The notes: a model not told the origin generated them from the sequence alone. A stretch of 64,000 bases of DNA from MFD01213-c1 sp963704405 (GCA_963704405.1 OY969903.1:3596001-3660000), one strand, 5' to 3'; positions 35,364 to 46,448 are shown, numbered from the stretch's first letter. A program made the numbers and translations.

Positions 35364-35750
35364 ATGGGAAAGCTATGGATCGGCGCGACAAATGGCTGCT
35401 GGTTGGAACTATGGGACAAGCCGGCGTTCAAAGGCCATTCTCATCAGCTATATGGCCCGGCGGATTTTCCATATCTGCGGATCGCCGAGGAATATTGGAG
35501 TCCGCAGGTGCAGAGTTTGGTGGTCGGGCCCAACGCATATGTGCAGTGTTATGAGGATTTGAATTTTTACGACAGTGTATTCTGGCTGTTGCCTTATCAG
35601 CGTGTGGAGAACATTGCGGAACTGACCTGCGGCGATGAGATTGATTCGATCCGGATTTACGATCGCCCGCCGTTCGCGCATGAGCCGGGCTATGCGGCGT
35701 ACATGCTTTGGGCGGCGAGTCATCTGACGCGAGCGGGACAGGTGCCGTGA
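35364..35750 (+). CDS. beta/gamma-crystallin-like domain protein
   Basis: The 128-residue protein begins with WLELWDKPAFKGHSHQLYGP and later has YVQCYEDLNFYDSVFWLLP and CGDEIDSIRIYD, resembling the Greek-key repeats of beta/gamma-crystallins (Y-E-D-x-N-F and D-x-I-x-S). The fold often binds calcium. ATG 35364 is used; the ORF opens at 35319. No signal peptide is seen. The upstream gap (35079-35363) has no gene. Confidence 0.5.
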   Translation: MGKLWIGATNGCWLELWDKPAFKGHSHQLYGPADFPYLRIAEEYWSPQVQSLVVGPNAYVQCYEDLNFYDSVFWLLPYQRVENIAELTCGDEIDSIRIYDRPPFAHEPGYAAYMLWAASHLTRAGQVP

Positions 35751-35855
35751 TGGAAGTGAATACGGACTGAGCGGTTTTCATTTGACCGCAAGGGTCGTCG
35801 TCAACGCGACAATCGATAAGATTCTTCGGTGTGCCTCGGGATTGGCCTTAAGCGA

Positions 35856-36950
35856 TCAGACATTGAACAAGAAGTGGGTAATGTCGCCGTCCTTCATCAC
35901 ATATGCCTTGCCTTCGGCCCGCATCCGCCCTGCCGCCTTGATGGCGGTTTCGGTCTTATGTTGTTTAAGGTCGTCCAGCGTATAGATCTCGGCTCGGATG
36001 AAGCCTCGTTCAAAATCGGTATGAATCACCCCGGCGGCTTGCGGCGCAGTTGCGCCGATTGGAATGGTCCATGCCCGAATTTCTTTAGGGCCGGCGGTGA
36101 AATAGCTTTGCAGGCCCAGGAGTTTGTACGCCTCGCGCGTGAGCGTCGCCAGCGCCGGTTCGTGCAGGTCCATGCTTTCGAGCATTTCCTTCCGGTCGGC
36201 TGGTTCCAATTCGGATAGTTCGGCCTCAAGCTTGCCGCAAACGGGAACGACTGCGCCGCCTTCCTGAGCCGCGCGGTCGCGGACCTTCTGAACGAGCGGG
36301 CCTTTGCCGTGGATGTCTTTCTCATCGACGTTGGCGACGTAGAGGACTTTCTTCGCGGTGATCAATCCGAGCGATTTAACGAGTTTTCGTTCATCGGGAT
36401 TGAATTCGAGCGAGCGGACCGCCTTGCCGTCGTTGAGTTGAGCCTTGCATCGGCGAAGGACTTCGGCCTTGATGACGGCTTCTTTGTCGCCGCTGCGGGC
36501 GAGGCGTTCGGTCTTATCGAGTGAGCTGCCGACAGTTTCCAGGTCTGCCAAGGCCAGTTCTGTATCAATCGTGTCGATATCGCGCAGCGGATCGACTGAA
36601 TTTTCAACGTGGAGAATGTCGGCGTCTTCGAAACACCGAACCACGTGCAGAATGGCATCGACTTCGCGGATGTGGGAAAGGAATTTGTTGCCCAGGCCTT
36701 CGCCGGTACTGGCGCCGCGGACAATGCCGGCGATGTCGACGACGCGCAGTGCTGCGGGAATAATTTTTTCAGTCGCCTGGAATTGATTGATGACGTTCAG
36801 CCGCTCATCCGGCACAGCAACGACACCGACATTGGGTTCGATGGTTGCGAACGGATAGTTGGCCGCCAGGGCCCCCGCCGCCGTGAGCGCATTAAAGATG
36901 GTGCTTTTGCCGACGTTGGGCAGACCGACGATTCCAACTTCCAGTGCCAT
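35856..36950 (-). CDS. ychF: redox-regulated ribosome-associated GTPase/ATPase
   Basis: From ATG 36950 the protein starts MALEVGIVGLPNVGKSTIFN (G1), with DIAGIVRGASTGEGLGNKFL (G3 region) and VANVDEKD in place of NKxD, which gives YchF its ATP preference. The C-terminal TGS domain contains AWTIPIGATAPQAAGVIHTDF and FIRAEI. 364 residues, standard length. The in-frame extension to 37046 is probably not translated. Confidence 0.96.
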   Translation of the reverse strand: MALEVGIVGLPNVGKSTIFNALTAAGALAANYPFATIEPNVGVVAVPDERLNVINQFQATEKIIPAALRVVDIAGIVRGASTGEGLGNKFLSHIREVDAILHVVRCFEDADILHVENSVDPLRDIDTIDTELALADLETVGSSLDKTERLARSGDKEAVIKAEVLRRCKAQLNDGKAVRSLEFNPDERKLVKSLGLITAKKVLYVANVDEKDIHGKGPLVQKVRDRAAQEGGAVVPVCGKLEAELSELEPADRKEMLESMDLHEPALATLTREAYKLLGLQSYFTAGPKEIRAWTIPIGATAPQAAGVIHTDFERGFIRAEIYTLDDLKQHKTETAIKAAGRMRAEGKAYVMKDGDITHFLFNV

Positions 36951-37100
36951 AGGGGGGCGGAGTATAGCGGGGAGAGGTGCGAAGGGGGAGGGCGGATAGG
37001 AAATTGAGGAATTTGCCGGGCATAACTCTGGTCCCTCTTCTTCCACGCTTCGGCGAGTTCAGTCAGCCACACTCTGGGAGAAGGAAGAGAGATGGACATG

Positions 37101-38423
37101 CTATCTGATGGTTTTGACAATCATTGCGCTATTTTTGCTGCCGAAGGCGATGCAGTTGCACAAGGCCAGATCGACATCGGCTTTTCTGGCAACATTGGGA
37201 ATGTAGTCCAGATCACATTCCGGATCGGTGCTGTCCAGATTGATGGTGGGATGCAGGCAACCTTGCTGGAGGGATAAAACGGTGGCGGCCAGCCCGGCCG
37301 CGCCGCATGCGCCTTGCGGGTGGCCGATCATGCTTTTGGTGGAGCTGCATGGGATTTTTTTTGAGAAAGCGCCGAAGCAGCGATGGATGGCCGCCGTTTC
37401 CATTTTGTCGTTTAACTGTGTGCTGGTGCCGTGAAGATTGATGTAGCCGATCTCTTCCAGGCGAGCGCCGGCGTCAGCCAGGGCAAGTTCGATTGCACGA
37501 ACGGGTTCGCGAACGTCGGGCGCAATCTGAACGCGGTGATACGCATCGCAGGTGGAGGCATAACCGACGATTTCCGCGATGGCCGTCGCTCCGCGCGCTT
37601 TGGCATGGTCGGCGTCTTCCAGGACAAACATCCACGCCCCTTCCCCAAGGACAAAACCATCGCGCTCGGGAGTGAATGGCCGCGAGGCTTTGCGGGGATC
37701 GTCCCATCGGCGGGTGGAGATCACGCGCATTCTTTCAAACGCATGCAAAATTCCGCGGCTGATCGGCGCATCTGCGCCGCCTGCCAGCATCATCGGAATT
37801 ACACCGGTGCGGATGAGCATTGTCGCGTATCCGATTGCATCGGTGCTGCTGGTGCAGCCGGTGGAAAGGACATGCGATGGGCCGCGCAGATGAAGGGAGA
37901 TGGATAGTTCGCTGGAGAGATTACCATGCGTGCCTGATGTGATGGAGTAAAGCGACGCGGTGCCCTGGGTGAAGAATGTGCGGTATTGTTCTTCGACAAA
38001 TGCCAGCCCCCCGCCGCCAGTGCCAAGGGCTACACCGATTTCGCGCTGGGCTTCGATGTCATCGGCAGCCAGCCGGATGCCTGCTTGCTCCATCGCTTCC
38101 TGCGATGCGGCGAGCGCCATCGGGATCATGCGCGGGACGCGCTTTAATTCGGCGGTCTGAAGAACCTGTGTCGCGTCAAAATCATGGGCGGCCGCCGCGA
38201 CGGAAGATCGCAAACCGTCGGTATCCATGTCGCGCAACCAACTGATTCCGGAGCGTCCCTCAAGGCAAGCCTGGGCAAAGGCCTGGCGACCTATCCCATT
38301 AGGGCTGACGACGCCGATGCCGGTAATGACGACTCGCCGCTGATTCGGGAGATGATGCAAATCGCGTGTTCCTCTGCGCCCCCACGAGGTCGGTTCCATC
38401 TGACATCGTAGGCGACGCGGCAA
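37101..38423 (-). CDS. beta-ketoacyl-ACP synthase II-type enzyme
   Basis: The catalytic triad is present: Cys in HVLSTGCTSSTDAIGYA, His in NLHGTSTQLND and His in SMIGHPQGACGAAG. VVITGIGVVSPNG near the start is the typical KAS II N-terminus. It condenses malonyl-ACP with acyl-ACP. No acyl carrier protein or other fab gene adjoins it, so it may serve a dedicated lipid or polyketide-type pathway. The start may be ATG 38399 or a later codon, as the first 28 residues are not conserved. Confidence 0.88.
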   Translation of the reverse strand: MPRRLRCQMEPTSWGRRGTRDLHHLPNQRRVVITGIGVVSPNGIGRQAFAQACLEGRSGISWLRDMDTDGLRSSVAAAAHDFDATQVLQTAELKRVPRMIPMALAASQEAMEQAGIRLAADDIEAQREIGVALGTGGGGLAFVEEQYRTFFTQGTASLYSITSGTHGNLSSELSISLHLRGPSHVLSTGCTSSTDAIGYATMLIRTGVIPMMLAGGADAPISRGILHAFERMRVISTRRWDDPRKASRPFTPERDGFVLGEGAWMFVLEDADHAKARGATAIAEIVGYASTCDAYHRVQIAPDVREPVRAIELALADAGARLEEIGYINLHGTSTQLNDKMETAAIHRCFGAFSKKIPCSSTKSMIGHPQGACGAAGLAATVLSLQQGCLHPTINLDSTDPECDLDYIPNVARKADVDLALCNCIAFGSKNSAMIVKTIR

Positions 38424-38546
38424 GGCAAGGCTATCGTGATAATAAACCGATTGTTACACTGTTTTGCCAGGGCCGCTCACGTGGAAATGTGTGAAGGTGA
38501 GCCGGTTGACCGATCAAGAATCAGACAGGCTATTTCGGAGGATATC

Positions 38547-39605
38547 ATGCGCGCTCGAATGAAATCTGCTGCGGTTGTCGGATCGATTTTTGCGGGTTTG
38601 GTTTTTGTTTCTCTGTCCCGAGCGGCGGATTTCGCTCCTCCCGCAAATGGAAAACTGACCGACAAAGAGGTTGGCATCTATATCGACATTCTTAAAGAAC
38701 AGATGGACGCTTATAAAAGCGCCGGCAAGGCCGTTGACGGGAACAAATCGAGTGCTGCAGATATTGCCATCATGATGCGGGCCAATGAAAAAGTGGATGC
38801 GTCCATCGCCAAACACGGTATGACGAAGGAAGAATACAACTGGGTTGGCGGGGAGGTTGGAAAGCTCTGGTACGCCGCCGTCATGCAGGAGCAATGGGAG
38901 GACAACGCCAAGCCGGACATGGAGCGGCAAATCAAGGAAAAGGAAACCGACAAAGATGCCGCCAAGACCAAAATGGCAACCTATGAGCAGGCGAATAAGG
39001 ACGGCAAGCGCATCCTGACAAAGGAACAGCAAGACGCAGCGGTGCAATCGGCGGCCAGCGATCGCGATTCGATCGCGCAGGAAGTGAAGGATCGCCAAGC
39101 CGATCTGAAGACGGCGAAGGATGAAGTCGCGCAGCATGAAAAGGAAGCCGCCGACGCGGATGCGCTCGCGAAGAATCCACCGGCTGATGTGAGCGCGGAT
39201 GACAAGCCGGGATATATCGACGGCAAAAAAGGTGAGGCCCAGACCGCCCGCGATGCGGCGAAGGATTCCGGGACAAAAGTGACTGACGCCCAGAAAGCCG
39301 TTGACGACGCCAAAGCCCGCCTCGCGGTGGCCAACGGCAAAGTGGATCACCCGGAGGTTCCGGTCACCGACGACGAAAAAACTCAGGTGACTCAGGACAA
39401 CCAGAAGGGAATCGACGACGCGAAGAAAGCGATCGATGATGATGATCAGGTGATTGCCAGCCTGAAGGACACGCTGGCCGCCGGCGCACCGAAGTTCGAT
39501 CAAGGCACGGATAAGATGGATCCGGATAACCTGGCTTTGGTCAAGAAACACGTGAAAGATTATCTAACGGCGATTGGCGCTTCGGACATGCTTAAGGCGA
39601 AATAA
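38547..39605 (+). CDS. secreted coiled-coil protein
   Basis: ATG 38547 follows GGAGG by 7 bases. The product has a signal peptide (SAAVVGSIFAGLVFVSLSRA) and then about 300 residues of highly charged, Lys/Asp/Ala-rich helix (KEKETDKDAAKTKMATYEQ, SDRDSIAQEVKDRQADLKTA) predicted as long coiled coil. Function unknown; a periplasmic structural or adaptor role fits. 352 residues. Confidence 0.75.
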   Translation: MRARMKSAAVVGSIFAGLVFVSLSRAADFAPPANGKLTDKEVGIYIDILKEQMDAYKSAGKAVDGNKSSAADIAIMMRANEKVDASIAKHGMTKEEYNWVGGEVGKLWYAAVMQEQWEDNAKPDMERQIKEKETDKDAAKTKMATYEQANKDGKRILTKEQQDAAVQSAASDRDSIAQEVKDRQADLKTAKDEVAQHEKEAADADALAKNPPADVSADDKPGYIDGKKGEAQTARDAAKDSGTKVTDAQKAVDDAKARLAVANGKVDHPEVPVTDDEKTQVTQDNQKGIDDAKKAIDDDDQVIASLKDTLAAGAPKFDQGTDKMDPDNLALVKKHVKDYLTAIGASDMLKAK

Positions 39606-39674
39606 TCTCGCGCGGGGTCTCCGTGGCGGATTTTTGTCAGGAGTAATCGTCAATTCAATTCCGATGGAGATTTA

Positions 39675-40793
39675 ATGACTGACCCACGCGAGAAAAAGCT
39701 CGCCGATCTGCTGATTCATTATTCTTGTGCCTTGAAACCCGGCGAAAAGGTGCTGGTGGAGGCGATCGACATTCCTCATTCATTCACGAAGGCCCTGATT
39801 GAATCCGCGACCGCGGCCGGCGGACATGCGGTGGTGCTGCTCAAGAGCAATGAGATCAATCGCGCGTTGATGCTGCATGGTTCAGACGCATCGTGGAACC
39901 TGGCCGCCGACGTGGAGCGGCTGCAAATGGAAAACGTGCAGTGCTACATCGGCGCTCGCGGCAACGCGAATGTGTCGGAACTGTCTGATGTCCCCGCCGA
40001 CAAGCAGAAGACCTACGAAACAACGGTGTGGAAGCGCGTTCACCACGATATCCGGATCAAGAAAACCCGGTGGGTTGTCCTGCGGTGGCCGAGCGCCAGC
40101 ATGGCCCAGATGGCGGAGATGAGCACCGAGGCATTCGAAGATTTTTATTTCAACGTCTGCACACTCGATTATGCGAAGATGGCCCGCGCGATGCAGCCAC
40201 TCAAGCAGTTGATGGAAAACACCGACGAAGTGCGGCTCAAGGGCCCGCGGGACACGAGCCTGACTTTCAGCATCAAAGCCATTCCCGCCATCTGCTGCGA
40301 CGGCCGAGTAAATATCCCTGATGGTGAAGTGTTCACCGCGCCGGTGCGCGACAGCGTTAATGGTGTGATTCAATTCAATTGCCCCACCATCTATCGCGGC
40401 TCAACTCACAACGACATCCGCCTTACCTTCAAAAATGGCAAAATTGTCGAGGCGATCAGCACCAATTCCGACAAACTGAATGAAGTGCTCAACGCCGACG
40501 AAGGGGCAAGATACGTCGGCGAATTCGCGATCGGTTTTAACCCATATGTCACCAAGCCGATGAAGGACATCCTGTTCGACGAAAAGATTGCGGGAAGCAT
40601 CCACTTTACGCCGGGCAGTTGCTACGACGAAGCCAGCAATGGCAACAAGAGCAGCATCCATTGGGATATGGTCATGCGCCAGAACCCGGAAGTCGGCGGC
40701 GGGGAAATCTGGTTCGATGGCCAATTGATCCGCAAGGACGGGCGGTTTGTCGTGAAGGAGTTGGAGGGATTGAATCCGGAGAATCTGAAATAG
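39675..40793 (+). CDS. M29-family aminopeptidase
   Basis: The sequence fits thermophilic metalloaminopeptidases (AmpS/M29). Motifs include LKPGEKVLVEAIDIPHSF, NIPDGEVFTAPVRDSVNGVI with the metal-binding Glu, GEFAIGFNP, and the metal ligands in IHFTPGSCYDEASNGNKSSIHWD. 372 residues is typical. It removes N-terminal residues from peptides with two metal ions. It stands alone between a secreted coiled-coil gene and hrpB. Confidence 0.9.
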   Translation: MTDPREKKLADLLIHYSCALKPGEKVLVEAIDIPHSFTKALIESATAAGGHAVVLLKSNEINRALMLHGSDASWNLAADVERLQMENVQCYIGARGNANVSELSDVPADKQKTYETTVWKRVHHDIRIKKTRWVVLRWPSASMAQMAEMSTEAFEDFYFNVCTLDYAKMARAMQPLKQLMENTDEVRLKGPRDTSLTFSIKAIPAICCDGRVNIPDGEVFTAPVRDSVNGVIQFNCPTIYRGSTHNDIRLTFKNGKIVEAISTNSDKLNEVLNADEGARYVGEFAIGFNPYVTKPMKDILFDEKIAGSIHFTPGSCYDEASNGNKSSIHWDMVMRQNPEVGGGEIWFDGQLIRKDGRFVVKELEGLNPENLK

Positions 40794-40879
40794 CCTCCCC
40801 CGGTCGACCGCCCATTGCCACAATGAGGCTTCTCTGCGCACCTGCCAATCACGCGATTAAGTCTTACAATCGCCGTTGA

Positions 40880-43456
40880 ATGATTCCGCTGCCAATCGAC
40901 GCTTCGCTTCCAGAGATTATCGAGCGACTTCGCGCATCACGGTCGCTGGTGCTGGTCGCCCCGCCGGGCGCGGGGAAGACGACGCGCGTTCCACCTGCCA
41001 TATTGCGGGCAAAACTGCTTTCGCCGGAGCATCCCAATCTAGTGATGCTGCAACCCCGGCGAGTCGCTGCGCGCACGGTGGCCGCACGTATTGCAGAGGA
41101 GAACGGTTGGAAAATCGGCAATGAAGTCGGCTATCACGTGCGCTTCGATCGCATGCTCGGCGGTCAGACACGGCTGCGCGTCCTGACCGAAGGCATTCTG
41201 ACGCGGCAGCTTCTTAATGATCCCTATCTGGAAGGCATCGGCGCAGTTCTGCTGGATGAATTTCACGAGCGAAGTCTGTTCACCGATGTGGCGGTGGCGC
41301 TGCTGCGGGAAGTGCAGCAGACCGTTCGACCGGACCTGATGCTGGTGATCATGTCGGCAACGCTCGAAGCCGAGCCGGCGGCGGTGTATTTGGGCGGGTG
41401 CCCGATTGTGCGCGCTGAAGGGCGAACGTATCCCATCAATATTCGGTACGAGCCGGCCGGGTCATCGATATTGACGGAGCGCGTGGCGGATGCAATTGGC
41501 CGCGTACTTTCATCATCCGCTGATGATTCAATTGGCGATATCCTCGCGTTTCTTCCGGGCGGCGATGAGATTCGGCGAACGCAATCGCTGCTCGACACCG
41601 CCGCCCGACGGCATGACCTGCTGGTATTGCCATTGCACGGCAGCCTGCCCGCGGAGGAACAAAACCGCGCTCTGCGGCCGGCTGATCGCCGCAAAGTCAT
41701 CCTCTCTACTAACATTGCCGAGACTTCCCTGACCATCGACGGCGTGCGAACCGTCATCGACTCCGGCTATGCCCGCGTTGCCAGCTACGATGCAGACCGC
41801 GGGCTCGACCGTCTCGACCTTCAGCGCATCAGCAAAGCTTCTGCCGCGCAGCGCGCCGGCCGTGCCGGGCGCACTGCGCCGGGCTGCTGCATACGCTTAT
41901 GGTCGGAAAAGGAGCAGCACGGCCTGGATGATTTTGAGTTGCCGGAAGTGCGACGGATAGACTTGAGCGGCACCGCGCTCTCGCTTCATGCATGGGGTAA
42001 ACCGGATATAAGGAACTTCGGCTGGTACGAGCAGCCATCGGAAGAAATCCTTGCCGCCGCTGAGCGATTGCTTGCGATGCTGGGTGCGTTAACCAGCGAC
42101 AACCGCGGCGACATCACGGCACTCGGTCGAAAATTGGTATCGATTCCCGCTCATCCGCGCCTCGCACGACTGCTGCTGGCCGCCTCTGAGCAAGGTTTGC
42201 TGCACGAAGGCGCAACCCAGGCGGCCCTGATGGCGGAGAAGGATATTCTCCTGCCGACTCGGCGCGGCGGGTCCGACTTTCGCGGGCCGATCATGCAGGG
42301 ACCATCTGATCTTCTGTACCGGATGTCGCTTCTTGAAGAGGCCGAACGACAGCGTTTTTCGCCATTGCTTTTTGACATGGGGATTGATGCCGCCGCCGCC
42401 CGGCAGGTTGCCAGGACGCGCGATGAGCTTCTTCGCATCGGCCGATCGCTTGGGGAGCGAAAGCCGATTGCGGGAGCGGCCGACGAAGAATCACTGCTGC
42501 GGCTTCCCTTAAACGCATATCCTGACCGTGTCGCCAAGCGGCGGGAAAAAGATGCGGCGGCCGGCGCAATTGTCGGAGGAGGAGGTGTTCGCCTGGCCGC
42601 CGAATCGTTTGTCCGGCAAGGTGAACTTTTCCTGGCGATTGATGCCCGGCACGATCGGCGCAGCACGACGCGTGAGGCCCTGGTCCGCGTTGCGAGCCTG
42701 GTGCGCGTTGAGTGGCTGCAAGAAATGTTCCCGCAGTCCATCCGTCAGGAACGCGGGACAGAGTTCGACGCCGATCGGCAGCGCGTCGTCGGCTTCACGC
42801 GCACATGGTATCGCGATTTGCTGCTTGAGGAGGATAAGAATGCGACGGTCGATCTCGCTCAGGCGGGAATCACATTGGCCGCCGCTTTAAAACCGAGGGC
42901 TGCGGAACTGTTTGCGGCTGACGAAACTTCCGCCGGGCTCATGGCTCGGGTCAGGCTTCTTCGCCGACATATGCCGGAACATCCCTGGCCGGTTTTTGAT
43001 GCTGATGAATTAGGCGAAGCGCTCGCGGACCAATGCGCCGGCAAGCGATCGGTCGAAGAAGTCACGCGCCAGCCATTGGCCGACGCGCTTTGCGCGCGCC
43101 TGCCTTATCCCCTGGATCGCATCCTGGAACAGGAAGCCCCCGATTCCATTGAAGTGCCCACCAGCAATCGCATCAAACTGGATTACAGCGGCGATGTTCC
43201 TGTGCTGGGGGTCAGGCTGCAAGAATTGTTCGGCTGGATCGAAACTCCGAAAATCGCCAATGGACGCGTGCGTGTGCGTCTTCATCTGCTTGGGCCGAAC
43301 TATCGTCCGGTGCAGGTGACGGATGACCTGAAGAATTTCTGGTCGACCACGTATTTTCAGGTCAGAAAAGATCTGCGGGCCAGATATCCCAAACATTCAT
43401 GGCCTGAGGATCCGCTGACGGCCAAGCCCGAAGCCCGGGGAAGGCGCCGCCAATGA
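40880..43456 (+). CDS. hrpB: ATP-dependent helicase HrpB
   Basis: DEAH-type helicase motifs: I APPGAGKTTRVP, Ia QPRRVAART, II LLDEFHERS (DEFH form of HrpB), III MSATLEA, IV region ILAFLPGGDEIR, V STNIAETSLTIDGV and VI QRAGRAGRTAPG. The C-terminal part has the HrpB signature LDYSGDVPVLGVRLQELFG and TDDLKNFWSTTYFQVRKDL near the end. 858 residues, usual length. The cellular role in bacteria is RNA-related and incompletely known. Confidence 0.95.
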   Translation: MIPLPIDASLPEIIERLRASRSLVLVAPPGAGKTTRVPPAILRAKLLSPEHPNLVMLQPRRVAARTVAARIAEENGWKIGNEVGYHVRFDRMLGGQTRLRVLTEGILTRQLLNDPYLEGIGAVLLDEFHERSLFTDVAVALLREVQQTVRPDLMLVIMSATLEAEPAAVYLGGCPIVRAEGRTYPINIRYEPAGSSILTERVADAIGRVLSSSADDSIGDILAFLPGGDEIRRTQSLLDTAARRHDLLVLPLHGSLPAEEQNRALRPADRRKVILSTNIAETSLTIDGVRTVIDSGYARVASYDADRGLDRLDLQRISKASAAQRAGRAGRTAPGCCIRLWSEKEQHGLDDFELPEVRRIDLSGTALSLHAWGKPDIRNFGWYEQPSEEILAAAERLLAMLGALTSDNRGDITALGRKLVSIPAHPRLARLLLAASEQGLLHEGATQAALMAEKDILLPTRRGGSDFRGPIMQGPSDLLYRMSLLEEAERQRFSPLLFDMGIDAAAARQVARTRDELLRIGRSLGERKPIAGAADEESLLRLPLNAYPDRVAKRREKDAAAGAIVGGGGVRLAAESFVRQGELFLAIDARHDRRSTTREALVRVASLVRVEWLQEMFPQSIRQERGTEFDADRQRVVGFTRTWYRDLLLEEDKNATVDLAQAGITLAAALKPRAAELFAADETSAGLMARVRLLRRHMPEHPWPVFDADELGEALADQCAGKRSVEEVTRQPLADALCARLPYPLDRILEQEAPDSIEVPTSNRIKLDYSGDVPVLGVRLQELFGWIETPKIANGRVRVRLHLLGPNYRPVQVTDDLKNFWSTTYFQVRKDLRARYPKHSWPEDPLTAKPEARGRRRQ

Positions 43457-43557
43457 ATTGATTTCTTCATAGCACAGGCATCTTTGCGCGTGTCGGGCGA
43501 TATCAGGCATCGGCGAGACGCCTGTGCTACGCATTGCGTCCAGCCTGCATGGCTTGA

Positions 43558-46262
43558 CTACACCACTTGCCGGCGCCTGCGGTGAAGCAGGCTTGCGATG
43601 CCTGCGGCGGTGAAGCAACCAAATGAAGCTGGCTCGGGAACGGCGGCGCCGCCGCTGCCTGCGTCGATCGGTGAACTCAAGCCGCTGAGTGAAGCAGCGG
43701 TGAAGTCGGATGATGCGACGAAAGCGCCATCGGCGAGGGTTGTGCCTTGGGTGTTGAAGGCGTTGTCGATGAGGCTGTAGTCGCTGCCGTCGATGACGCC
43801 GTCGTAATTGAAGTCGCCGTTGAACCAGCCGGTGAGATTGTGGGCGAAGCCGTTATCGATCCTGGTGTAATCAGAACCGTCAACTTTTCCATTCAGGTCG
43901 GCGTCGCCGAAGTAGGTGTATTTGATCAGCACATCATTGAGGCCGGGATTCTGGCCGTCGAAGAGGCCGAGTGGGGCGCCGACGCCATAGATGGCGTGGC
44001 CAGCGCCGTCATTGTTGACGATCGCGCCGAGTGCAGTCAGGTGAGTGGTGTTGGCGGCGGCGGTGGATGAGACGATTCCGTCGGAGCCGTTCCAGAATCC
44101 GGCCGCGATGTTGAAGCCCTGCTTCAACTGATTGCTGAGGTTCAAGAGATTGCCGTTCTGGACGATGAGATCGTTATTCGCCAGATCAAGCTTGCTGCTC
44201 CAGGCGTCAGTGGAACCCGCCATCGTTAAGCTACCGGAGACGAGAATTGTTCTATTGGCATGATCGGCCGCCGCGCTGACAGAGATCATGCTGCCGGCGG
44301 CCATGTTGATACTTGCAAGGGGACGCGAAAGAATTCCGGTCGAGGGGTTTGCGCCAAAGGCGGTTGTGCCCAGCACGGCGAGATTTGCGGAGTTGGCGAG
44401 CGAGCCGTTGGCACTGAATGTCGCGCCGGCGGCGACAGTTATATTGGTGCTTGCGATCGATGCTGCGGAGGCGAGGGTAAGCTGGCCGGCGCTGAGGGTC
44501 GTGTCGCCATAATTGTTGACGCCGGAGAGCGTGAGCGCGCCGGCGCCGATCTTGGTTAAACCGCCGATGCCGGTGATGTTTCCGGTGATCGAGAGCGCTG
44601 TAAAGGCGGCGGTATCAATAGAAACGCCTTTGGCGAGGGAGACGGGGGCGGTAATGGAGTGGCTGCCGGCGCTGACCGTAATGAGCGGCGTATTGCCGAT
44701 GCCGTCGAGGGTGTCATCGATGGTGAGAGTGCCGCCGGTTCCAGGGTCGATGCTGTAACTGTGGGTGTTGGAGAATGTAATCTGGCCGACAGTGCGGTTT
44801 CCGTCCAGGGCAATTGAGCCTGCGGCCGTGATGCCGGGTGATGAGAGGAAAAGGGCGCGGGCGGTCTGGGAGTCGGGGATGCCATTGGACCAGTTGCCGG
44901 ACGCGCTCCAGGAGCCGGCGGCGCTGGACGACCATTGGGCGAGCAGCGGAGCGCCGATGGTGTAGGAGAAACCCACATTGGTGGCCAGGGTTGAATCGCC
45001 GCTGATGAGGAACGCATAATCGTCGGCGGGCAGAGCGCTGGTGGAATAGAGATATTCGACGTTGTCGTTTGAGGCGTTGCTGTGCAGCGTTACATCACTG
45101 GAGCTTGCGCCAAGGACGTAATGCCCGCTGGAAAAAGTAACGGGACGAAGCTCAAGGGCGAGGTCGGGGAAGATCACGCCGGCGTCTGTGGTGTCGATGT
45201 GAGCAGGGTCTGGCTGCTGCTGGGTCACGTCCCAGTTGAGCGATGCGGTCAGGCCGTTGATCGCGTTGGTGACGTGAACGATGACGGCAGATTGACTGTT
45301 TGGATTGATTGCACCGTATTCCCAGCCGCGCAGGCTTGTGGTGGCGGTCGCGGTAATGCCCGCAGCGATGACGGTATGCAGTGACTGCTCGCCGCCCTGG
45401 AGGATGGAAAGGCTGTTGGTATAGTCAGCCTGACCGGCGCCCCACTGGATGTTGAGATTGTTGGCGGTTTCGCGGGCGTAGATGTTTTTGTCGGCGCCGG
45501 CCATAAGGAGGCTGCGCATGACAACGCCGTGGAGTGCGTTGGTTTGGGAAGCAGTTTGTGCGGTTCCGTACAGGCCGGCAGCAAATCCGGAGACGCGCGC
45601 GGTAATGAAACTGGGAGCGCCAAAATCGCCGAGATCAGCATGGGTCTTGCCAGGCGAACCGGTGGGATCGAAACCGCTCTGGTCGCCGCGCACCGCCAGG
45701 GCGTTGTAGCTGGACCAGGCGACATCGGCATTGGCAAGCGCGCCGGTATTGGCGGCAGCGGCGATGAAGGTGACATCGTCGCGGTGAATCATGAAATCGA
45801 AACGGCGCTGCGCATCCTGGTTGGAATTTTCGCTGTCGACGTAGCTATTGTTGATGATCTGCGCGCCCCATCAAAATGGCCCGGTGCCGGCGCGCTGGCC
45901 GACGTGGCGTTTTGCGGATTCAGCACATCTGGGATCCAGGTATCGGCGGCAGCGGCATAGACATCAGTGACAAAAGGATGACCGATGCCTCCCGCTCCGT
46001 AGATAATGTTGCCGACCGCTTGCGCATGATTTGAGAGTGTGTCGTTGGTGGCGTCGAGCGCGTGAAATGTGATGGCATCGAAGCTGCCGCCGACGATGGT
46101 TTTGGGATTCACATTGCTGAAATCAATGGGGGCGTAGTGGGATTTTGGAGCCGAGGCATCCTCGTACGCCTCGATCTGCTCGATCGTGACGCCGGCGTGA
46201 ATAAAAGCTGAAGGTAAAGCGACGGCAGCGGCGGCTGCCAGGATCGCCAGACGGTTATGCAA
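43558..46262 (-). pseudogene. secreted subtilisin-like/autotransporter-repeat protein with dockerin and PEP-CTERM tail, one frameshift
   Basis: The start is probably TTG 46262, preceded by GGAGG, giving a signal peptide MHNRLAILAAAAAVALPSAF. The N-terminal frame shifts near 45875, where GATGGGGCGCG occurs; the next frame continues AQIINNSYVDSENSNQDAQR and VTFIAAAANTG. NHAQAVGNII, VTFIAAAANTG and PSFITARVSGFAAGL resemble degenerate His, strand and Ser regions of subtilases. The middle holds autotransporter-associated beta repeats (LTKIGAGALTLSGVNNYGD). Two dockerin-type calcium repeats follow (GDADLNGKVDGSDYTRIDN, GDFNYDGVIDGSDYSLIDN), then a PEP-CTERM sorting signal (VPEPASFGCF...RRRR). Surface display or secretion by the exosortase route is expected. 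Confidence 0.65.
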
Positions 46263-46448
46263 ATCCACCTCCGGACCGCAACCGAACTGTAGCCCATGAA
46301 GGTGGAGGGTCAAGGAGAAAGTTCAACTTAGCGTGGGGGGGTGCGGTATAAACGTTATAGAGTGATAAAGAGGGGAATAAGCGCAGAACGATGAGCGCGA
46401 CTCGACTGAGCTTGTCGAAGTCAGAACGCAGAGCGAATTAAGCGGTGT

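Noticed and set aside
38514..39551. 345-codon minus-strand ORF opposite the secreted coiled-coil gene
   Set aside because: Its Ile/Leu/His/Arg-rich translation is the complement of a Lys/Asp-rich coding sequence; the plus strand has a ribosome-binding site and signal peptide.
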